Source: Litorimonas sp947503715
Lineage (GTDB): Bacteria > Pseudomonadota > Alphaproteobacteria > Caulobacterales > Maricaulaceae
Assembly (NCBI RefSeq): GCF_050271975.1
Contig: NZ_CP189850.1
Coordinates: 1,674,001-1,738,000, forward strand
Direction: 5' to 3'
DNA: 64,000 nt
Below, piece after piece: positions 58,974 through 64,000 of the stretch (position 1 is its first letter; the number at the start of each line of letters is the position of its first letter). Under the pieces are notes generated by a model. It made no database searches. It had not been told where the DNA came from and saw only the letters and a list, made by a program, of their open reading frames with translations. A program made the position numbers and the translations under genes.

Positions 58974-61900
58974 TCACTCTTTCTTTTTCTTCTTCCCGAA
59001 TAAGTCCAAAATCGCGTCTTCCAGTTTCGGCTCTTCCTTTTTCTCAACCCCTTCCGGTTGCGTTTCAGAAGGCTCAGATTCTGTGGGCTCAGCCTCTTTT
59101 TTCTGAGACCCCAATAACCCACCAAGAATAGTCTTCGCCGTATCTTCGGTCGACCCTTCCGATGTGGTTTCTCCGCCTAAGACACCCCCTAGAACACCTC
59201 CCAACGGTCCTCCAACGCGGTCTTTCAAGGCATCTGCGGCTTTTGCTTTGGCACGATCCGCAACGATTTTTCCGAGCAGGTCAGTGTCTAACCCGACGGA
59301 AGCTTCGCCGAAATTGCCTTTGACTTGAATGGGGATACCGAACGCCGCCAGATTGCTCGCACTTTCACCCGTGAGGCGCGGGCGGAGGCTGAAATCGACG
59401 CTTTGATTGCCAAGATCAATTTGACCTGCGCCTTCGGCCAAGACTCCGAAACCGTTGAGGGCAAATTGATCAATAGAGGCCACGCCATTTTCGATTTTGA
59501 CCTGACCGATAATGTCTTGGAATTTCGTAACATAACTCTCCCCAATTCCGCCCGGCAGAGACCGCGAGGTAAAGGCTTGATCCAACCCTGTCAGAAGCTC
59601 GCTCAGATCTACCCCTGACAGTTCTCCGTCAATGAGTTTGAAGTCTCCATTACCGGACAAGGATTTCATTATGGCGGCTTGGCTGTTTCCGCGTCCTGAG
59701 AGAGAAAATTGCGTTCCGCTTTCGCCTGAGGCTTTCGTAAATCCTGCCACGGCACTTAGGAATTTGTTTGTGTTTAACGTGTCCAAATTCATATCGACCG
59801 TGAAGCTTGGCACCGCGGCTGATGCATCGAAGGTGGCGTCCAAACGCCCCTTGCCGCCATAGAGAATGAGGTCCGGCATATCTGCAATCAACACACCCTC
59901 GTTCAATTTGGCCGAGATCGTAGATTGATCAAGTGATAAACGGTCCGTGATGATATTGGGTGTATTGAATCTAAAATCGCCATTGAGTGTATTTAAGGCA
60001 TCAGCGTTGATGGGTTCAGTGCTCCAAGGCTGGATTTCACCCGTCGGGTTTTGCGCGGACATGGCCGCCATGTAAGGACGCAGGTCCAAACCTTGCATAT
60101 TCAAAACGCCTGTCACAAAGGGCTTTGACTTGGCCAGGTCGATATTGAAATCGCCTGTGCCTTTAATGTCGTCAAAAGTGAGATTGGCGGAATTGAAATT
60201 TATCGCCGCAGGTGTGCCTGTCACTTTTCCGGACACTGCGAAATTCTCGTAAATATCGCCGACCTCTGTACTGGGCGGCAGACTGTTATTCCCTGTCGTC
60301 GCGGCGAGCGCGCGTAAGGATGGAATGGCGGCTTCCAAGTTTCCGTCCAGCGTAAGGCCTTCATTCAATCCGGCTGTTCCTGTGTAACGCCCATTGATTT
60401 GACCGTCTGTCAGAGCGGCCTCAATATCTGTCAGTGATAAAGCTTGACCTTCACCGGAGACCGCGCCCGTTACGTTGATCGCGCCGATCGCATCCGCATA
60501 AGGCACCTCTATCCCGGACAGGGTCGAGAATTGCGTGAGGGACGCCAAATTGCCCGTGAATTGACCCTTATAGGCGGGTGTTTCGCCGAGCGTGGCAGAG
60601 CCTTTATAGGTACCATTGATGACGTCGCCCGATGTTTCAGCATCCAAGTTCGAGAGGGAGAGAACGTCATTGATGAAACTGACGGCGCCGGACGCTTTCA
60701 GGCTTCCGACGGCGTTCGCAGCTTCAATATTCAAACCCGCGACCTGATTGGCGGTCGCGACAGACGGGATGTCGACTGTAAAATTACCTGTTGCTGTTGG
60801 GACGCCGTCTTCGACGAGAGCCGATCCCGCATAGTCTGCCGTTAGGTTGTCGCCGCGCAGATTGGCTTTGATATTATCGGCCGAAAAACCTTGGCCCTGT
60901 GCGGTAAAATTGGCCGTGACTGTGGCGGTTTTGATGAGCTCTAGTCCTTGGATGTCTTGCTCCAACGCGGCGGCGAGTGTTTTGACATCGGTCGCATTCA
61001 GGTTCAGATTTCCGTTGAGAATAGGCGTCTCTGAGAGGGTCGCGTCGCCTTTGAAGTCGGCTTCAAAGCTTGGGCCTTTGGCGCTGATATCTGCGCCTTT
61101 GGCGGAGAGCGTCTGGCCGTCATAACTATAAGTTCCGCCAAATTTGGCGGTTGAGACGAGCTCCGCATAAGGAACGGGTTCCGGCGCGAGGCTGATGAGT
61201 TTTGCCATGTCGGAGACGTCACCTGTTGCATCAAGCGTGAAGCTGATATCTTCGCCGGGTAAGAATCGTCCCTTGGTATCGACGGTCGCGAAATCTGTCG
61301 TCATGGCGAATGTGACCGGGGCTGCCTCGCCATTTAGGAAAGCGCGGGGGCTATCGAGGGACAGGTCCACTTCCGCAGGCATATCATTATAAATGAGATC
61401 GCCTTCAATCGCGATACGGTCGGAAAGACTCGGCACGGAAAAGGCCACGTTCACATCGCGCAGGTCGTGGCTCACATCCTGTGTTGCATCCGTATAATTG
61501 ATCGCGCCGTTTTCCAGCGTGAATTTGCCGATGGAAGGATCGAGGTCGTTATAGCGCCCATCGCGTTTAAAAGGTCCGGCGTCAGGTTCCTGCGTGGCAT
61601 CCGCGTCTGGCGCACCAAACGCCCAATTCACGTCACCTAAGGCATTTTTCTCCAAATTGATCTGCGGGTTTTTCAAGGTGAAAGACGCGATTTCGACACG
61701 TTTCGAAAACAAGGGCAACAATTTGATGCGTGCGCTCATTCCGTCCATGGCGGCGAAATTTTCAGTCGCGAATCCGTCCGGATTCGCGATTTCGACGCGT
61801 CCGGCATTGGCTTTAATGACGGGAAAGACGCTCAGTTTGATGTCACCGGAAACTGTCACGTCCCGCGCGAGTTCTTTTTCGAGTTGCTGCTCAATCCGCT

Positions 61901-61997
61901 CTTTATAGACCGAGGACGGGATGAGAGAGGGCAGGGCGATGAGACCGACAATGCCGAGAACGAGGACGGAACCTGTACCAATAAGAAGTTTTTTCAT
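58974..61997 (-). CDS. AsmA family protein
   Basis: A 1007-residue AsmA-type envelope protein. One N-terminal TM helix (LLIGTGSVLVLGIVGLIALPSL), then DVTVSGDIKLSVFPVIKANAGRVEIANPDGF typical of the AsmA N-domain, long beta-rich repeats of a bridge-like barrel, and the conserved C-terminal GEGDFKLIDGELSGVDL-like segment (SGNGDFKLIDGELSGV). The last 90 residues are an acidic Ser/Thr/Glu linker with a Lys-rich tip. AsmA-like proteins are implicated in lipid transport between membranes. The ATG at 61997 is chosen for the TM helix. Converges with moaC. Confidence 0.88.
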   Translation of the reverse strand: MKKLLIGTGSVLVLGIVGLIALPSLIPSSVYKERIEQQLEKELARDVTVSGDIKLSVFPVIKANAGRVEIANPDGFATENFAAMDGMSARIKLLPLFSKRVEIASFTLKNPQINLEKNALGDVNWAFGAPDADATQEPDAGPFKRDGRYNDLDPSIGKFTLENGAINYTDATQDVSHDLRDVNVAFSVPSLSDRIAIEGDLIYNDMPAEVDLSLDSPRAFLNGEAAPVTFAMTTDFATVDTKGRFLPGEDISFTLDATGDVSDMAKLISLAPEPVPYAELVSTAKFGGTYSYDGQTLSAKGADISAKGPSFEADFKGDATLSETPILNGNLNLNATDVKTLAAALEQDIQGLELIKTATVTANFTAQGQGFSADNIKANLRGDNLTADYAGSALVEDGVPTATGNFTVDIPSVATANQVAGLNIEAANAVGSLKASGAVSFINDVLSLSNLDAETSGDVINGTYKGSATLGETPAYKGQFTGNLASLTQFSTLSGIEVPYADAIGAINVTGAVSGEGQALSLTDIEAALTDGQINGRYTGTAGLNEGLTLDGNLEAAIPSLRALAATTGNNSLPPSTEVGDIYENFAVSGKVTGTPAAINFNSANLTFDDIKGTGDFNIDLAKSKPFVTGVLNMQGLDLRPYMAAMSAQNPTGEIQPWSTEPINADALNTLNGDFRFNTPNIITDRLSLDQSTISAKLNEGVLIADMPDLILYGGKGRLDATFDASAAVPSFTVDMNLDTLNTNKFLSAVAGFTKASGESGTQFSLSGRGNSQAAIMKSLSGNGDFKLIDGELSGVDLSELLTGLDQAFTSRSLPGGIGESYVTKFQDIIGQVKIENGVASIDQFALNGFGVLAEGAGQIDLGNQSVDFSLRPRLTGESASNLAAFGIPIQVKGNFGEASVGLDTDLLGKIVADRAKAKAADALKDRVGGPLGGVLGGVLGGETTSEGSTEDTAKTILGGLLGSQKKEAEPTESEPSETQPEGVEKKEEPKLEDAILDLFGKKKKKE

Positions 61998-62128
61998 CTG
62001 AGACCCACCTTTTGGACTGTAATAGAGCCTATCACATGAACGCCCGTGCAACAGGGTGCGGGGAGATTACAAAGCTGTAGGCTAAACAAAGAAACGCGAA
62101 GCGCCGTGTTTTGTTTCATATCGCTGAA

Positions 62129-62701
62129 TTAGCGGGCAATATATTCTGAAACGCGGGTTTGGAAGAGGTCACGTTCGCCTTTGGCCAATAGGTCGGCATA
62201 GCGGCTCATACCGTTCAGCATGTCGTCGCGCGTATCAATTTCGGACTTTGCGAAATCGGAGAGGACATAACTCGCCACGCGGTCTTTATGTCCGGGGTGA
62301 TCTATACCAAGACGGAGGCGGTGAAAATCCGGACCGCCGCAGAGTTTATTAATGCTGCGCAACCCGTTATGGCCGGCCAGACCGCCGCCGAATTTATTGC
62401 GGATCTTGCCCAGCGCCAAATCCAGCTCGTCGTGAAAGACTGTCAGATCCGTCAGGCCGAGTTTGTAGAAAGACAGGGCCGCTTGCACGGCTTGGCCACT
62501 CTCATTCATAAATGTTGAGGGTTTTAGGAGGAGGACTTTGCGCCCGTTGAACACGCCTGTACTGACGAGACCTTTGAACTGGCTCTTCCAGGGGGAGAAG
62601 CCATGATCGTCGGCTATGGCGTCGAGCGCCATAAAACCGATATTATGTCGATTTCCAAGATATTTGGTCCCGGGGTTGCCGAGACCGCACCAGATTTCCA
62701 T
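62129..62701 (-). CDS. pth: Peptidyl-tRNA hydrolase
   Basis: A 190-residue Pth that recycles peptidyl-tRNAs. WCGLGNPGTKYLGNRHNIGFM holds the catalytic His, FHDELDLALGKIRNKFGGGLAGHNGLRSI the Asp and loop residues. The length is standard. It follows rplY by 44 bases on the same strand, the usual prs-rplY-pth order. Confidence 0.96.
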   Translation of the reverse strand: MEIWCGLGNPGTKYLGNRHNIGFMALDAIADDHGFSPWKSQFKGLVSTGVFNGRKVLLLKPSTFMNESGQAVQAALSFYKLGLTDLTVFHDELDLALGKIRNKFGGGLAGHNGLRSINKLCGGPDFHRLRLGIDHPGHKDRVASYVLSDFAKSEIDTRDDMLNGMSRYADLLAKGERDLFQTRVSEYIAR

Positions 62702-62745
62702 AACGGGCTCTCTATCTTTGCGAGAAAAGAGCCAATCGAACAGGA

Positions 62746-63390
62746 CTAACCTTCTTCGGTTTGTGCCGTCGCAGGAACGTCACCCGCTTCAACTTCGCCG
62801 TCTTCGCCCTCTTCATCCTCAGTTTTGGATGTGCGGGACGCAACGACAGTTGCGATCGTCACGTCACGGTCTGTGATGCCTGGCTTAACATTGGCCGGCA
62901 GTTTGACGTCAGAAAGATGGATTGCATCACCAATGTCGAGACCGGAGACATCGATTTCGATGCTGTCCGGGATTTGACCCGCAGGACATTTGACTTCGAT
63001 ATTGTAGCGCACAACGTTCAAGGCACCGCCGCGCTTCATGCCCGGTGAGTCTTCTTCGCCGACGAAAACAGCCGTGACGTCAACGTCGATGATTGTTTTT
63101 TCCGTCACGCGGTAAAAGTCGAGATGCATCGGCGCGTCTGTGACAGGGTGGAACTGAACGTCTTTTGTCAGAACTTTCTGGGGTTTGCCGTCATGTGTCA
63201 GCTCAATCATGTTGGCGAGGAACTGGCCGGAATTGATGGCTTTCAGAACTTCGTTATATTTCACACCAACAGCGACAGGGGCTTTGTCGCCGCCATAAAT
63301 CACGCCTGGGACCATACCATTACGGCGGGCTTCACGGGCATTTCCGGTTCCGGTTTCATCACGGACAACAACGTCGAGAACAACACTCAT
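62746..63390 (-). CDS. rplY: 50S ribosomal protein L25/general stress protein Ctc
   Basis: A 214-residue L25 of the long CTC type: an N-terminal L25 domain (RNGMVPGVIYGGDKAPVAV), then the C-terminal beta-domain (IEVKCPAGQIPDSIEIDVSGL) and an acidic tail. It binds 5S rRNA. Located between prs and pth as in most alphaproteobacteria. Confidence 0.95.
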   Translation of the reverse strand: MSVVLDVVVRDETGTGNAREARRNGMVPGVIYGGDKAPVAVGVKYNEVLKAINSGQFLANMIELTHDGKPQKVLTKDVQFHPVTDAPMHLDFYRVTEKTIIDVDVTAVFVGEEDSPGMKRGGALNVVRYNIEVKCPAGQIPDSIEIDVSGLDIGDAIHLSDVKLPANVKPGITDRDVTIATVVASRTSKTEDEEGEDGEVEAGDVPATAQTEEG

Positions 63391-63419
63391 TTGACTAATC
63401 CTGCGGTTTGCCCTGACCC

Positions 63420-63453
63420 CAAAAAATGAACCGCTTCAAATATTTTGAAGCGG
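63420..63453 (-). terminator. Terminator between prs and rplY (minus strand)
   Basis: A perfect 10-base stem (CCGCTTCAAA at 63431-63440 with TTTGAAGCGG at 63444-63453) with a three-base loop; on the minus strand it is followed by TTCATTTTTTGG. It would stop or attenuate prs transcription before rplY. Confidence 0.8.
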
Positions 63454-63526
63454 CCTTGGACGGGCTGAATCTATAGTTGCTGCGCCCTATAAGGAAAAGG
63501 CGCGGTAGGTGCAAGGGTATTTGCAG

Positions 63527-64000
63527 CTAACCAAACAGTTTGGAGACGCTTTCATCATTCGCAATACGGCGGATGGCTTCGCCCAGGAGGCGCGCGGTCG
63601 AACATTCACGGATCTTATCGCAATCCTTGACCGCTTTAGGCTGGGAAATCGTGTCTGTGATGACGACTTCACGGAGTTCTGACTTCGTAATGCGCTCAAC
63701 GGCCGGGTCTGACAGCACGCCATGGGTGATATAGGCAGAGACAGAGTTCGCGCCGTGATCTTTCAGGGCTTTCGCCGCGTTACACAGTGTCCCACCCGAA
63801 TCGATAATGTCATCATAGAGAATGCAGGTCCGGCCCGCGACATCACCGATAATATTCATGACCTCGCTCTCGCCCGCTTTTGGACGTCGCTTATCGACAA
63901 TGGCGATATCGGCATTGAACATTTTCGCGATAGACCGCGTCCGTACGACACCGCCCGTATCGGGGGAGACGAAGAGCAGTTCATCGCGTTCCTTGCGGGT
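63527..64000 (-). CDS. prs: Ribose-phosphate pyrophosphokinase, C-terminal part
   Basis: The frame is open to the right edge, so this is the last 157 residues of Prs, the enzyme that makes PRPP from ribose 5-phosphate and ATP. VSPDTGGVVRTRSIAK and IAIVDKRRPKAG are catalytic-flap region motifs, and CILYDDIIDSGGTLCNAAKAL is the PRPP-binding loop. The N-terminal half is outside the window. Confidence 0.95.
   Translation of the reverse strand, partial: TRKERDELLFVSPDTGGVVRTRSIAKMFNADIAIVDKRRPKAGESEVMNIIGDVAGRTCILYDDIIDSGGTLCNAAKALKDHGANSVSAYITHGVLSDPAVERITKSELREVVITDTISQPKAVKDCDKIRECSTARLLGEAIRRIANDESVSKLFG

Noticed and set aside
1..64000. CRISPR arrays or classical insertion sequences
   Set aside because: No regularly spaced direct repeats and no transposase-like gene were found; the palindromes present are single or nested, not arrays.

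Overview
The window is a 64-kb piece of an alphaproteobacterial chromosome of moderate GC content (mid-50s percent by eye). Gene content and neighbourhoods point to the Hyphomonadales/Maricaulales and their Caulobacter relatives: hdaA behind a DUF2066 gene, a class GN (marine proteobacterial) sortase with its own substrate, an iron-sulfur photolyase, and a polysaccharide locus whose order matches the holdfast genes hfsE-F-G-H plus hfsD, hfsA and a polymerase. The lineage call is inference from content. No phage, plasmid or classical insertion sequence, and no CRISPR array, was found.

Layout. 0-8.4 kb: replication control (hdaA), an SDR gene coupled to a 48-residue DUF2256 gene, a divergent FeS photolyase, a tight rluA-like/rnd/dienelactone hydrolase operon, a LysM lipoprotein and pyruvate kinase. 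8.4-12.8 kb: a metal-type TonB receptor with a His/Glu-rich loop, a small secreted partner and a CPA1 antiporter. 12.8-13.4 kb: a gene-free, hairpin-rich stretch. 13.4-17.4 kb: an S1/P1 nuclease, ruvX, a YdjM-like membrane protein and three tandem acyltransferase paralogues. 17.4-21.2 kb: gatCAB, interrupted between gatA and gatB by a large palindrome and a GIY-YIG gene. 21.2-25.3 kb: small and hypothetical genes, a methyltransferase, a nitroreductase and MarC.

25.4-37.6 kb is a holdfast-type exopolysaccharide locus: export protein, Wzz-like co-polymerase with a Tyr/Pro-rich tail, polymerase, two GT2 enzymes, deacetylase, flippase, initiating sugar-phosphate transferase and an acyltransferase. 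37.7 kb carries tRNA-Ser(GCU). 37.8-52.8 kb is a cell-surface region: sortase and LPxTA substrate, glycosyltransferase, three sulfotransferases, two copies of a two-gene module for secreted proteins, a permease fused to an FG-GAP/ASPIC propeller, and two Sel1-repeat proteins. 52.8-59.0 kb is a sulfite-exporter-like permease followed by a nearly complete molybdenum-cofactor cluster (moeA, xdhC, mobA/mocA-like, moaA, moaD, moaE, moaB, moaC). 59.0-64.0 kb holds AsmA, pth, rplY and the C-terminal part of prs.

The parts most worth following up are the duplicated two-gene module with its conserved upstream blocks (42.7-46.5 kb), the permease-propeller fusion (46.6-49.7 kb), the holdfast locus with no HfsB kinase in the window and an odd HfsA tail, and a set of intergenic palindromes, one beside a GIY-YIG gene inside gatCAB.
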